From Leifsonia sp. 466MF (GTDB lineage Bacteria; Actinomycetota; Actinomycetes; Actinomycetales; Microbacteriaceae), in assembly GCF_900100265.1 (NCBI RefSeq), contig NZ_LT629696.1, forward strand, positions 4,030,001-4,094,000: a stretch of DNA of 64,000 nt, given 5' to 3'. The translations under genes were made by a program, and so were the position numbers. This document shows positions 16,724-24,535 of this stretch, in pieces (positions within the stretch are counted from its first letter, which is position 1; each line of letters starts with the position of its first letter). The notes beneath the pieces were generated by a model, which had not been told where the DNA came from, ran no database searches, and worked only from the letters and a program-made list of their open reading frames with translations.

Positions 16724-16776
16724 GATGGTGTCTCCTTCGATTCGTGGTCGGGAACGGCTCGGCGCGGCCGGGTCAA

Positions 16777-16806
16777 AATACCCCCTATGGGTATAGGTTA
16801 TACCCG
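16777..16806. promoter_or_regulatory. CsoR-type copper operator
   Basis: ATACCCCCTATGGGTAT (16778-16794), followed by a partial second box (GGTTATACCC to 16805), matches the ATACCCC..GGGGTAT pattern bound by CsoR repressors. It lies 55 bp upstream of the HMA gene start and also just upstream of the divergent lipoprotein gene. No csoR gene is present in the window, so the repressor must be encoded elsewhere. Confidence 0.8.
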
Positions 16807-16848
16807 GGCCGGGTACCGGACAAATTGCTTCTCTGCCAGGATCGAGGA

Positions 16849-17373
16849 GTGACTCATCGGAGCTCTCGTGTCCTGGCGGCCATCGGAATCGTCGCGCTCG
16901 CCCTCACTGCGACAACCGCGTGCACGACGGGTGCCGGCTCGCCCAAGCCGAGTGCGTCCGTCTCACAGCCCACCACGAGCGCGAGTCCGAGCCGCAATCC
17001 TGACAGCGGGCAGGAGCCGGCACAGGGAGCGGCCGAGAGCTTCTCGGCGTGGCTCGCGGCGTCGCGCGTCCCGGACGTCGACACGGCCTGTGCGGGACTG
17101 GCGCCCCAGCTCGTGCAGCGGATGATCGCAGAGCTCAACGCGAACGCGGGAGTCAGCGTGTCCACCTGCGAGGAGATGATCGCGGCCACTGCTCAGCTGT
17201 ACAAGGCGGCGGGACAGGACGCGAGCGTCGACATCGCCGTCCAGCACGAGACCGCCACCGACGCCACGCTGTTCGTCACCTACGGCGCCTCCGGAGACTG
17301 CGGAACCGTCGTGATGCACCGGCCCGGCACGGAGTGGATCATCACCGAGCAATCCCAGGAGTGCGCGCGCTGA
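16849..17373 (+). CDS. Putative lipoprotein, unknown function
   Basis: A 174-residue secreted protein. A hydrophobic signal (VLAAIGIVALALTATTAC) ends at a lipobox-like TTAC with Cys at residue 25. A Ser/Pro-rich spacer and a C-terminal domain with paired Cys (TCEEMIAA; GDCGTVV; SQECAR) follow. The C-terminal part has the alpha/beta look of NTF2-like lipoproteins (AESFSAWLAA at its start), but I cannot confirm that. GTG at 16849 is preceded by GAGGA. Its promoter region holds the CsoR-type box, so copper control is possible. Confidence 0.75.
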   Translation: MTHRSSRVLAAIGIVALALTATTACTTGAGSPKPSASVSQPTTSASPSRNPDSGQEPAQGAAESFSAWLAASRVPDVDTACAGLAPQLVQRMIAELNANAGVSVSTCEEMIAATAQLYKAAGQDASVDIAVQHETATDATLFVTYGASGDCGTVVMHRPGTEWIITEQSQECAR

Positions 17374-17377
17374 GGGA

Positions 17378-18367
17378 TCAGCCCCGCGGCGGATCGGCCA
17401 GCAGCCCGAGATCGCGCAGGCTCTCGGCCGTCTCCACGATCGTCTCGACGGCGGGGCGTGGCCGAAGGCCCAGCTCCCGCTTGGCCCGCTCGTTGTGGAT
17501 GACGAGGGGTGCAGGCTCGTCGCCGGGCAACTCCTCGGTGGGCGCCTGGGCGGCGAGGTCGCCGAGTTGCTCCCGCAGCACGTTCGCGACGTCGAGGAAG
17601 GTCATCGTCGGCCCATCCGCCAGCACCAGGTAGCGGTTGCCCGCCGCTCCCGGGGTGGACATGGCGGAGAGATGGGCCGCCGAGACGTCCCGCACATCCG
17701 CCATCCCGAAGCGCTGCCGCGGGACCGCCGTCATCGTGCCGTCCAGCATCCCCGTGAAGTAGGCGAGCGACGACCGCGCGGAGGAGGTCAGGGTCGGGCC
17801 GGCGATCCACGTCGGATTGACGGCGACCAGCTCGAGGTCGCCGCCCTCCCGCTCGACGAAGTCCCAGGCGGCGCGTTCGGCGACCGCCTTCGACAGCGGA
17901 TAGGCGGGCAGGCCGGGGGTGGAAGGGTCAGTCCAGTCGCTCTCGTCGTAGTCGCGGACCGCCTTCGGCGAGTATCCGACAGCGGCGAACGACGAGGTGA
18001 GCACGACGCGGCGCGCACCGGCATCCCGTGCGGCGCGCAGCACGCGCAACGCGCCATCACGGGCGGGGACCACGACCTCGTCGGGCACGGAGGACTGGAT
18101 CATCGGCGACGCGGTGTGGTGCACCTCCTCGATACCGGCGAGGGCGTCGGCCCAGCCGTCGTCCTCGGTGAGGGAGGCGGCGACGAACGAGAGGCCACCG
18201 GCGTCGACGCCCGCACGACGGACGGCGTCGCGGACCTCGTCCGCGCGGTCCAGCGAACGGACGGTGGTGCGGACCGCGGTGCCGGACGCCAGCAGGTCGG
18301 CCAGCAGCCGTGTGGCGAGGTAGCCGGTGCCGCCGGTGACGAGGGTGGTCGGAGCGGGGGATGTCAT
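17378..18367 (-). CDS. NAD(P)-dependent epimerase/aldehyde reductase (extended SDR)
   Basis: A 329-residue extended short-chain dehydrogenase: TLVTGGTGYLATRLL (Rossmann GxxGxxG), VVLTSSFAAVGYSP (catalytic Ser) and YPLSKAVAE (Tyr-x-x-x-Lys). The sequence resembles dihydroflavonol-4-reductase-like or SDR-a aldehyde reductases, which reduce carbonyl compounds with NADPH. The ATG overlaps the MerR stop by 4 bp, so the regulator and enzyme are one unit. Substrate unknown. Confidence 0.88.
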   Translation of the reverse strand: MTSPAPTTLVTGGTGYLATRLLADLLASGTAVRTTVRSLDRADEVRDAVRRAGVDAGGLSFVAASLTEDDGWADALAGIEEVHHTASPMIQSSVPDEVVVPARDGALRVLRAARDAGARRVVLTSSFAAVGYSPKAVRDYDESDWTDPSTPGLPAYPLSKAVAERAAWDFVEREGGDLELVAVNPTWIAGPTLTSSARSSLAYFTGMLDGTMTAVPRQRFGMADVRDVSAAHLSAMSTPGAAGNRYLVLADGPTMTFLDVANVLREQLGDLAAQAPTEELPGDEPAPLVIHNERAKRELGLRPRPAVETIVETAESLRDLGLLADPPRG

Positions 18368-18804
18368 CGGAAGGTCTCCTCGAGTCGGGGAAGGATGGAT
18401 TCGAGCTCGGCGTACGCCTGAGCCTCGGCGGCGGAGTCCGCCTGATCCCGCGCATCCCACAGGGCGGCCTTCACCCTCAGGTAGTCGAGGTGCACGCGGA
18501 GCGTCGCGATCTGCTCCTCGACGCGGTCGGCGTGGCGAAGCAGGATGTCGCGCTGCTCGGCCGCCGCCTCGCGTCCGCGCCGGCGGTTCGCCTGGTACGT
18601 GCGCATGTCCTCGATCCCGACGCCCATGGCGCGCAGGCAGGCGAGCACCTGGGCGGCGTCGAGGTCGCCCTCGGCGTACCGCCGGTGCCCGCTGCGCTCG
18701 TCGCGCGCGATCGGGCCGAGCAGGCCGACCTCTTCGTAGTACCGAAGGGTCGGCTCGCTCAGCCCGCTCTGCCGGGAGACGTCCTGGATGGTCAACGTGG
18801 TCAT
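18364..18804 (-). CDS. MerR-family transcriptional regulator
   Basis: A 146-residue MerR protein: TIQDVSRQSGLSEPTLRYYEEVGLLGPIARDERSGHRRYAEGDL is the winged-helix signature, followed by the long dimerisation helix (residues 80-135). No metal-binding Cys pair is seen at the C terminus, so an organic or redox effector is likelier. It is first in an operon with the reductase it presumably controls. Confidence 0.92.
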   Translation of the reverse strand: MTTLTIQDVSRQSGLSEPTLRYYEEVGLLGPIARDERSGHRRYAEGDLDAAQVLACLRAMGVGIEDMRTYQANRRRGREAAAEQRDILLRHADRVEEQIATLRVHLDYLRVKAALWDARDQADSAAEAQAYAELESILPRLEETFR

Positions 18805-18810
18805 GTCCCC

Positions 18811-18841
18811 ATCAGAACAGACCTCAAGCGCTTGAAGTCAA
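18811..18841 (-). promoter_or_regulatory. MerR-type promoter with 19-bp spacer
   Basis: On the - strand, TTGACT (18836-18841) and TCTGAT (18811-18816) are separated by 19 bp. The spacer contains the palindrome TCAAGCGCTTGA (18824-18835). An over-long spacer with a central dyad is the hallmark of promoters that MerR proteins untwist, and the merR gene starts 7 bp past the -10-like element. Confidence 0.7.
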
Positions 18842-18860
18842 GCGCTCCGTCGCGACCGGG

Positions 18861-19316
18861 TCAGGCGGCCAGGTGCTGACGTGCGCCGAAGAGCGTCACC
18901 GGGGCCTGCTCGCCGTGGCCGACGCAGACGAAGAAGACGAACTCCGTCGCTGCAGGGACCGTGACGACGGCGGCGACGTTCTGCCACGGGTCGTCCGGGA
19001 GGTCCTGCAGGCGACCCATCTCGAGCGGGCGGCGCTCGATGTCGCGGGCGAGCCCCTGGACGGTGAAGAAGGCGTCGAGCCCGGCATCATTGGCCGGGTC
19101 GCCGAGCCAACCGACCAGCGGAGTGTCGGTGGCGTCGCTGACCGGCAGCGCGGTGAAGATCGCCGAGATCGTCTCCTCGAGCGGCGAGTCGACCGTCACG
19201 CTGTCCGCGCGGTTCGGGACCGGGCGCGAGGTGATGGCGATCCACTGCCCGCTGGTGAGCGTGGTCAGGCGTGTGAGTAGGCGGCTGGGAACGGTGGAGC
19301 TGATATTGCGCAACAT
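18861..19316 (-). CDS. Conserved-looking protein of unknown function
   Basis: A 151-residue protein if started at ATG 19316 (MLRNISSTVPSRLLTRLTTLTSGQW); the frame stays open to 19418, but the extra residues look unstructured. It contains VVGWLGDPANDAG-like and DDPWQNVAAVVTVPAATEFVFFVCVG segments and ends ARQHLAA. No known family is recognised. It has no signal peptide or membrane helix. It stands alone between the MerR gene and the two-component system, with its own upstream gap. Confidence 0.6.
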   Translation of the reverse strand: MLRNISSTVPSRLLTRLTTLTSGQWIAITSRPVPNRADSVTVDSPLEETISAIFTALPVSDATDTPLVGWLGDPANDAGLDAFFTVQGLARDIERRPLEMGRLQDLPDDPWQNVAAVVTVPAATEFVFFVCVGHGEQAPVTLFGARQHLAA

Positions 19317-19520
19317 GGAAGTTCGGGTACTTTCCGTTACGGCGCCTCGAACGGGCCGGCGTGATGTCGGGTCACACACGGTTTCGGGACGCGTTATGAA
19401 GGCGCTCGCGTGGGCCACCGGGTTGTCGGGTTGGGAGCCTCGTGCGTTCGCGGCCGGTGATTCGGGTTCACCGGTAGCCCAAAACTACTCCGATGTCCTC
19501 CATAGCGCGGACACCAAAAC

Positions 19521-19538
19521 GGGGGTCATTTGTCCCCC
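19521..19538 (-). terminator. Terminator of the two-component operon
   Basis: GGGGG (19521-19525) and CCCCC (19534-19538) form a hairpin. On the - strand it is followed by GTTTTGG, and it lies 12 bp after the histidine-kinase stop codon. The rest of the 233-bp gap to 19316 shows no gene. Confidence 0.5.
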
Positions 19539-19549
19539 TGTGAAAGCGC

Positions 19550-20701
19550 TCAGCTTCCGGCCATTCGGGGCTGGAAACGTGGTAGCCGGACGTCGAAACG
19601 ACAGCCGCCGACCGTGTTCCGCACGGAGACATCCCCGTCGTGTGCGGTGACGATGCCGTGCACGATCGCCAGGCCGAGCCCGGCCCCGCCGGACACGACT
19701 CCGCTGCGGGGCGATCGCGCCGCGCTGCCCCGCCAGCCGGCGTCGAAGACTTTCGGCAGGTACTCCTCGGGGATGCCGCCGCCCTCGTCCACGACGCTGA
19801 GGACGACGGATGAATGCGCTCCCTCCCGGACCGACACGTGGATGGCCGAACCGGCGGGCGAGTGCTCGATGGCGTTCACGAGCAGGTTGTGGATGACACG
19901 CGAGAGCTCCCGCGCATCTCCCCACACGGTGAGGTCGCCGTCCTGCGATTCGTTCAACGACACCGACCGGGTCGCCGCGAGGGGAGCGAGGTCGGCGACG
20001 GCGTCGCTGACGAGGTCGTACATCGACAGCGGTCCGAGCTCCAGCCGCAGGGCTCCGGACTGGATCTTGGACAGCTCGAACAGGTCGTCGACCATGTGAC
20101 TGAGCGTGTCGGTCTGACTGCGGAGCTGGCGGTAGTACCGCTCCGGATCGGCGGCGATGCCGTCCTCGAGCGCCTCCGCCATGGCCTGCATCGCGGCGAG
20201 GGGCGTGCGCAGGTCGTGCGAGATCCAGGCGACGAGTTCTCGCCGGGATTCGTCGAGCATCCGCACCTCTTCGCGTGACTCCGCGAGGCGTCGGGAGACG
20301 TCCGCGAGTTCGCGCGAGAGGGCGCTGAACTCGCTGCTGTCCTGCCGTTCCGCGGGCACCACCTGGCCGTCGCCGACCGCCCGCGCGGCGACGCGGAGCG
20401 TGCGGCTGGTGCGCACCAGCCCCATCCCGAGCACAGCGGCCACACCCAGGCTCGCGACTGCTGCAACGCCGATGACCCAGGCGAGCACGACGAAGTCGTG
20501 CGACGAGATGTACATCGCCCGGGCGATGGCGACCGTGCCGCCGACGATCGACGCGACCGCAGCGAGCACGACGACGCCGAGCCGGATCAGGATGGAGGCG
20601 CGGCGCAGCAGATGCAGCACCATCACGGCGATGGCGGAGATCACGACGGCAACGATGAGGCTGGTGCCGACGATCACGGCGAGGTCTCCGAGGGCGATCA
20701 T
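19550..20701 (-). CDS. Sensor histidine kinase
   Basis: A 383-residue membrane histidine kinase. There are about three transmembrane helices in the first 110 residues (two strong ones flank AIARAMYISSHDF), a HAMP-like linker, then the H box WISHDLRTPLAAM (phospho-acceptor His), the N box HNLLVNAIEHS, G1 DEGGGIP and G2 GAGLGLAIV. The short outer loop (about 10-20 residues) means any signal is sensed in or near the membrane. It is second in an operon with the response regulator, 10 bp apart. The regulon is unknown. Confidence 0.93.
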   Translation of the reverse strand: MIALGDLAVIVGTSLIVAVVISAIAVMVLHLLRRASILIRLGVVVLAAVASIVGGTVAIARAMYISSHDFVVLAWVIGVAAVASLGVAAVLGMGLVRTSRTLRVAARAVGDGQVVPAERQDSSEFSALSRELADVSRRLAESREEVRMLDESRRELVAWISHDLRTPLAAMQAMAEALEDGIAADPERYYRQLRSQTDTLSHMVDDLFELSKIQSGALRLELGPLSMYDLVSDAVADLAPLAATRSVSLNESQDGDLTVWGDARELSRVIHNLLVNAIEHSPAGSAIHVSVREGAHSSVVLSVVDEGGGIPEEYLPKVFDAGWRGSAARSPRSGVVSGGAGLGLAIVHGIVTAHDGDVSVRNTVGGCRFDVRLPRFQPRMAGS

Positions 20702-20711
20702 GCGGACATCC

Positions 20712-21428
20712 TCAGACGCTCATCCGGTAGCCCACCGCCCAGACGGTGGTCAGGTGACGCGGCTTGGTGGGGTCGTCCTCGATCTTCTCGCGCAGCCGGC
20801 GCACGTGGACGGTGACCGTCGAGAGGTCGCCGAAGTCCCAGCGCCACACCTCTTTGAGCAGCTGCTCCCGGCTGAACACGTGATTCGGATGCTTGAGGAA
20901 GAACGCGAGGAGGTCGAACTCCCGGGCGGTCAGGGTGAGCTCGCGTTCCGCCTTGGCGACCGTGCGGTTCGACGGATCGATGGAGAAGTCGCCGAGGCGG
21001 AACGGCGCCTCCGGGGTGAGCGCTCCGACGCTCCGGCGGAGGATGGACTGCGCGCGCAGCACCAGCTCGCGCGGCGAGAAGGGCTTGGCGAGGTAGTCGT
21101 CCGCTCCGGCCTCCAAACCCTGGATGCGGTCGTCGGTGGACCCCAGGGCGGTGAGGAGGATGATCGGCACAGGCCGTCGGCTGCGGAGCCGACGAGCGAC
21201 CTCGAGCCCGTCGATTCCGGGCAGCATGCGGTCGAGCACCACCAGGTCCGGCGGCGTGCGCTCGGCGAGGTCGAGCGCGCGGAAGCCGTCGACGGCCTCG
21301 TCGACGATGAGGCCCGCGGAGCGGAGATAGCCGCTGGCGACCTCCCGCACGGTGGGGTCGTCCTCCACCACGAGCACGCGGCGGTCGCGCAGGTCGCGCG
21401 CCGCGGCTTCCGACAGCGGGGTGGTCAT
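20712..21428 (-). CDS. OmpR/PhoB-family response regulator
   Basis: A 238-residue response regulator. The receiver domain shows VVEDDPTVREV (acidic pair), LVVLDRMLPG (phospho-Asp), ILLTAL (Thr) and LAKPFSPREL (Lys). The C-terminal winged helix shows LTAREFDLLAFFLKHPNHVFSREQLL and VHVRRLREKIEDDP. It is the cognate regulator of the adjacent kinase and controls transcription of unknown targets; the divergent glycosyltransferase operon 121 bp upstream is one candidate. Confidence 0.95.
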   Translation of the reverse strand: MTTPLSEAAARDLRDRRVLVVEDDPTVREVASGYLRSAGLIVDEAVDGFRALDLAERTPPDLVVLDRMLPGIDGLEVARRLRSRRPVPIILLTALGSTDDRIQGLEAGADDYLAKPFSPRELVLRAQSILRRSVGALTPEAPFRLGDFSIDPSNRTVAKAERELTLTAREFDLLAFFLKHPNHVFSREQLLKEVWRWDFGDLSTVTVHVRRLREKIEDDPTKPRHLTTVWAVGYRMSV

Positions 21429-21549
21429 GCGCTCAGCATAGGTCGGCGGGCTGCGGGTCGGGACGGATCACGGGGACGCGGGGGCGACCGTCCGTGTTTC
21501 GTAAGATTCTGACCGGCCGGGCGGAGGCGGCGCTGCATAGCGTCGAATC

Positions 21550-22215
21550 GTGATCGAACCCATCGACGTCGTGTTCCCGTGTCTGAACGAGGAGGAGGCT
21601 CTGCCGGCCCTGCTGGCGGCCCTGCCCCCGCGCTACCGCGCCATCGTGGTCGACAACGGGTCGACGGATGCCACCGCCGAGGTCGCGCGCCGGGGCGGAG
21701 CGCGCGTCGTGGACGAGCCGCGGCGCGGCTACGGCGCCGCGGTGAAGGCCGGCCTCGAAGCGGCCACCTCCGAACTGGTGGTGGTGTGCGACGGCGACGG
21801 AACCATCGACCCTCGTCAGTTCGACGCTGTGGTCCGGCCGGTCGACTCCCGTGCGGCCGATCTGACGATCGGACGCCGGCGGCCGACGAGCCGCTCGGCC
21901 TGGCCGTTCGCCGCGCGCGTCGCGAACCGGGTGCTCGCACGGCTGATCCGCTCGCGCACCGGCGCCCCCCTCTACGATCTCGGCCCTGTGCGGGCGGCTT
22001 ACCGGGTGCCCCTGCTGGAACTGGGCGTCACGGATCGGCGCAGCGGCTACCCGGTGGAACTGGTGCTGCGCGCGCACCGGCAGGGATGGCGTCTTCAGCA
22101 GGTCACCGTGGACTACCTCCCACGCGTCGGGAGATCCAAGGTGACCGGCTCGGTCCGCGGCTACCTGACGGCGGTGCGGGATGTGCGTCGGCAGCTGGCG
22201 GAGTCGGCGCGATGA
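21550..22215 (+). CDS. Family 2 glycosyltransferase, polyprenyl-phosphate sugar synthase-like
   Basis: A 221-residue soluble GT-A enzyme of the dolichyl-phosphate-mannose synthase type: VVFPCLNEEEALPALL at the start, IVVDNGSTDAT (nucleotide-sugar loop), VVVCDGDGTIDP (the DxD-like metal site), and GYPVELVLRAHRQGWRLQQVTVDYLPRVGRSKVTGS, which matches the DPM-like C-terminal segment. It probably transfers a sugar from an NDP donor to a lipid phosphate or another acceptor. No membrane helices are seen. It overlaps the next gene by 4 bp and heads a three-gene unit. Confidence 0.87.
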   Translation: MIEPIDVVFPCLNEEEALPALLAALPPRYRAIVVDNGSTDATAEVARRGGARVVDEPRRGYGAAVKAGLEAATSELVVVCDGDGTIDPRQFDAVVRPVDSRAADLTIGRRRPTSRSAWPFAARVANRVLARLIRSRTGAPLYDLGPVRAAYRVPLLELGVTDRRSGYPVELVLRAHRQGWRLQQVTVDYLPRVGRSKVTGSVRGYLTAVRDVRRQLAESAR

Positions 22216-22835
22216 CCGCCGTCGTCGTGATCGCGAAAGAGTGCGTGCCGGGCAGGGTCAAGACCCGGCTGCAGCCCGACTTCACGGCTGAGGAGGCGGC
22301 GACCATCGCCGCCGCTGCCCTGGCCGACACCCTCGAGGTCGCCGCGGCGCTGCCGGCCTCCCGCCGCATCCTGTACTTCGACGGCGACGCCCTGCCGCCG
22401 GAGGCCGCCGGCTGGGAGGTGATCCCGCAGTCCGGCGGTGGGCTCGACGAGCGCATCGCCGCGCTGTTCGACACGATCGACGAACCGCTGCTGCTGCTCG
22501 GGATGGACACGCCGCACGTCGACCCGGCGGTCCTCGCCGGGGTGTTCGCCGGCGACCCCGAGGTCGATGCCTGGTTCGGCCCGGCGACCGACGGCGGCTT
22601 CTGGGCTCTGGCGATGCGGAGGCCGGACGGCGCTCTGATCCGCGGCGTGCCGATGTCGACGGACCGGACGGGAGCCCACCAGTTCGAGCGGCTGCGCGCC
22701 GCCGGGTTGCGCGTCCGGCTCCTTCCACCGCTCACCGACATCGACACCGCGGCGGACGTGCCGATCGCCGCACGACGGTCGCCGGCGGTCGCGCGTGTGC
22801 TGACTGCTCTGCGCCCGAGCGGGGTGGACGCGTGA
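22212..22835 (+). CDS. DUF2064 (TIGR04282-type) transferase
   Basis: A 207-residue protein of the DUF2064 family (nucleotidyl/glycosyltransferase-like GT-A fold): ECVPGRVKTRLQPDFTAEEAATIAAAAL at the N terminus and LLLGMDTPHVDPAVL and ATDGGFWALAMR in the core. Family members usually occur next to a GT2 enzyme, as here, and have been linked by genome context to radical-SAM/selenodomain and arsenosugar clusters. The exact reaction is not established. It overlaps both neighbours by 4 bp. Confidence 0.85.
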   Translation: MTAVVVIAKECVPGRVKTRLQPDFTAEEAATIAAAALADTLEVAAALPASRRILYFDGDALPPEAAGWEVIPQSGGGLDERIAALFDTIDEPLLLLGMDTPHVDPAVLAGVFAGDPEVDAWFGPATDGGFWALAMRRPDGALIRGVPMSTDRTGAHQFERLRAAGLRVRLLPPLTDIDTAADVPIAARRSPAVARVLTALRPSGVDA

Positions 22836-23530
22836 GCGCGGCCCTGGAACCGGCGACCGAGCTCCCGTCGGCCTGGGAGACTCCGGCCGACTTCGGCGGG
22901 GGCGGCGCCGAACCCTACGATCTCGCTCTCCGTGCGGGCGGCGGACTCCTGACCGTCGTCAGCGACGGCGTCGACGATGACGCGGCTCCCCTGGACGTCT
23001 CCGCCTACCTCGCTCCCGCGACTCCAGAGGAACGCCGAGTGCTCGCCCTGACGTCCGGGCCCGTACTCGACGTCGGATGCGGCCCCGCCCGGATGGTCCG
23101 GGCGGCCATCGAGTCGGGCAGACTCGCGCTGGGGATCGACATCTCGGCGGTGGCGGTCGGGCACGCACGGGCCAGGGGGCTGCCGGTGCTGCGCCGATCC
23201 GTCTTCGAGACGCTCCCTGCGGAGGGGACCTGGGGAGCGGTCCTGCTCCTGGACGGGAACATCGGCATCGGAGGGGACCCCGCCGCTCTGCTCGCCCGCG
23301 CTTCCGAGCTGCTGCGCCCCGGCGGGCGGATGCTCGTGGAGACCCACGCGGACGTGGACCGCAGCGCGCGCTTCGCGGCGCAGCTCGTGCATCCCGTCGG
23401 CGCCCGAAGCGGGTGGTTCCCGTGGGCCGAGGTGGGGGAGCGAGCCGCCACCCGCCTGCTCGACCAGCTCGGCATGCAGACCGCGACCGTCAGGAGCGGC
23501 GGCCGGATCTTCGTGCTCGCCACACGATGA
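22832..23530 (+). CDS. Class I SAM-dependent methyltransferase
   Basis: A 232-residue Rossmann-fold methyltransferase with motif I LDVGCGPARMVRAAI, motif II LGIDIS and the post-motif GGRMLVETHAD. The GTG start overlaps the DUF2064 stop by 4 bp. The N-terminal 60 residues include VSDGVDDDAAPLDVSAYLA, which may shape the acceptor site. The methylated product is unknown; operon context with two sugar transferases suggests a sugar or lipid-linked acceptor. The last 41 bp overlap the 3' end of the convergent gene. Confidence 0.88.
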   Translation: MSAALEPATELPSAWETPADFGGGGAEPYDLALRAGGGLLTVVSDGVDDDAAPLDVSAYLAPATPEERRVLALTSGPVLDVGCGPARMVRAAIESGRLALGIDISAVAVGHARARGLPVLRRSVFETLPAEGTWGAVLLLDGNIGIGGDPAALLARASELLRPGGRMLVETHADVDRSARFAAQLVHPVGARSGWFPWAEVGERAATRLLDQLGMQTATVRSGGRIFVLATR

Positions 23531-23924
23531 CGCCCGACGCGATCGCGACGGCGAGCGCGATCGCGATCCACAGCACGGCGAGCCGGAGGCCGTAGTCGCC
23601 GGGCAGCACGGTCGCGTTACGCGGCCCTCGAGCCTGGGCGATCAGTTCGGGCACGACCATCGCGGTGAGCAGGGCGCCGACCGCGAAGCCGGCCTCGACG
23701 ACCGCCACCACGGCCGTCGGCAGACGGCGGGACGCGCGCCGAAGCAGGAGATCGACTACCGTGACGACCGGAACCAGCACGGCGTCGTGAAGCACCACGG
23801 CGGCGGCGAGCCAGAGCACCAGTCCGGCGATCTGGACGGGCTCCAGGTCCAGGACGAGGAACACCCCGCCGACGCCGATCAGGGCCGCTCCCAGCGCGCC
23901 GATGGCCGCACGCGTCCGCATCAT
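23490..23924 (-). CDS. Small integral membrane protein
   Basis: A 144-residue protein with four predicted membrane segments (IGALGAALIGVGGVFLVL; IAGLVLWLAAAVVLHDAVLVPVV; AVVEAGFAVGALLTAMVVPEL; LAVLWIAIALAVAIASGVIVW). Its ATG overlaps the stop of the molybdopterin-fold gene by 4 bp. No family is recognised. It probably works with the cytochrome b-like and sulfite-oxidase-like proteins encoded upstream. Its 3' end overlaps the convergent methyltransferase gene by 41 bp. Confidence 0.75.
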   Translation of the reverse strand: MMRTRAAIGALGAALIGVGGVFLVLDLEPVQIAGLVLWLAAAVVLHDAVLVPVVTVVDLLLRRASRRLPTAVVAVVEAGFAVGALLTAMVVPELIAQARGPRNATVLPGDYGLRLAVLWIAIALAVAIASGVIVWRARRSGRRS

Positions 23925-24535
23925 CCCGGCATCACCTCGATCGAACTCAGCCATTTGGTCTGCAGGACGCCGGGACGGCCCGGCGCGATCACCCGCGCCG
24001 GGTAGCCGTGGTCGAGATCGAGGGTCCGCCCGTTCAGCGACAGGGCCACGAGCGTGCTCGGGTCCTCCGCGAACTCGGGCCCCATCGTCGTCATGCGATA
24101 GGCGCCGCGCGGTTGCAGGCTGGTGACCAGGACGGTGGATGCGGCGGGCGCGCCGACAAGCGCGAGCAGGTCGCGCATCCGCACACCCTCCCACTGCGCC
24201 GTCGTGCTCCAGCCCTCGACGCAGGCGATCGGCAGGGTGGCGCGCGCGTGCGGCAGACCGCTGAGCCGGGTGCGGTCGAGCACCTCGGTGCGGTCGCCGC
24301 GACGGACGGTCAGGGTCCAGTCCGCGGCTTGGGCCGCATCCACCACTCCCGCTGCCTTCGCCGTGGTGTTCACGGGCACCTGCTGCGGGCCGTAACCCTG
24401 GACGCGCGGTGCGAAGGCGTTCAACGGCGCCAGCCATCCGAACGACTGACCGGCGGTGAGGCCGACCGCCGCGATGCCGGTGGCGGCGATCGTGCCGAGA
24501 AGCGCGCGGCGCGTGACCCTCTGCGGCTCAGTCAT
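23921..24535 (-). CDS. Molybdopterin-dependent oxidoreductase (sulfite-oxidase-like domain)
   Basis: A 204-residue exported protein with a Tat-like N terminus (RVTRRALLGTIAATGIAAVG). The catalytic fold follows, with LPIACVEGWSTTAQWEGV, in which Cys is the expected molybdenum ligand, and HGYPARVIAPGRPGVLQTKWLSSIE, the conserved cofactor-binding loop of the sulfite oxidase/YedY group. It lacks the dimerisation domain of true sulfite oxidases. It overlaps the cytochrome b-like gene by 8 bp, which suggests an electron path from this enzyme to a membrane haem protein. Substrate unknown. Confidence 0.85.
   Translation of the reverse strand: MTEPQRVTRRALLGTIAATGIAAVGLTAGQSFGWLAPLNAFAPRVQGYGPQQVPVNTTAKAAGVVDAAQAADWTLTVRRGDRTEVLDRTRLSGLPHARATLPIACVEGWSTTAQWEGVRMRDLLALVGAPAASTVLVTSLQPRGAYRMTTMGPEFAEDPSTLVALSLNGRTLDLDHGYPARVIAPGRPGVLQTKWLSSIEVMPG

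Noticed and set aside
19550..21428. The KdpDE pair regulating the kdp operon
   Set aside because: The kinase lacks the long N-terminal KdpD and Usp domains and is only 383 residues; it is a generic small sensor kinase 17 kb away.
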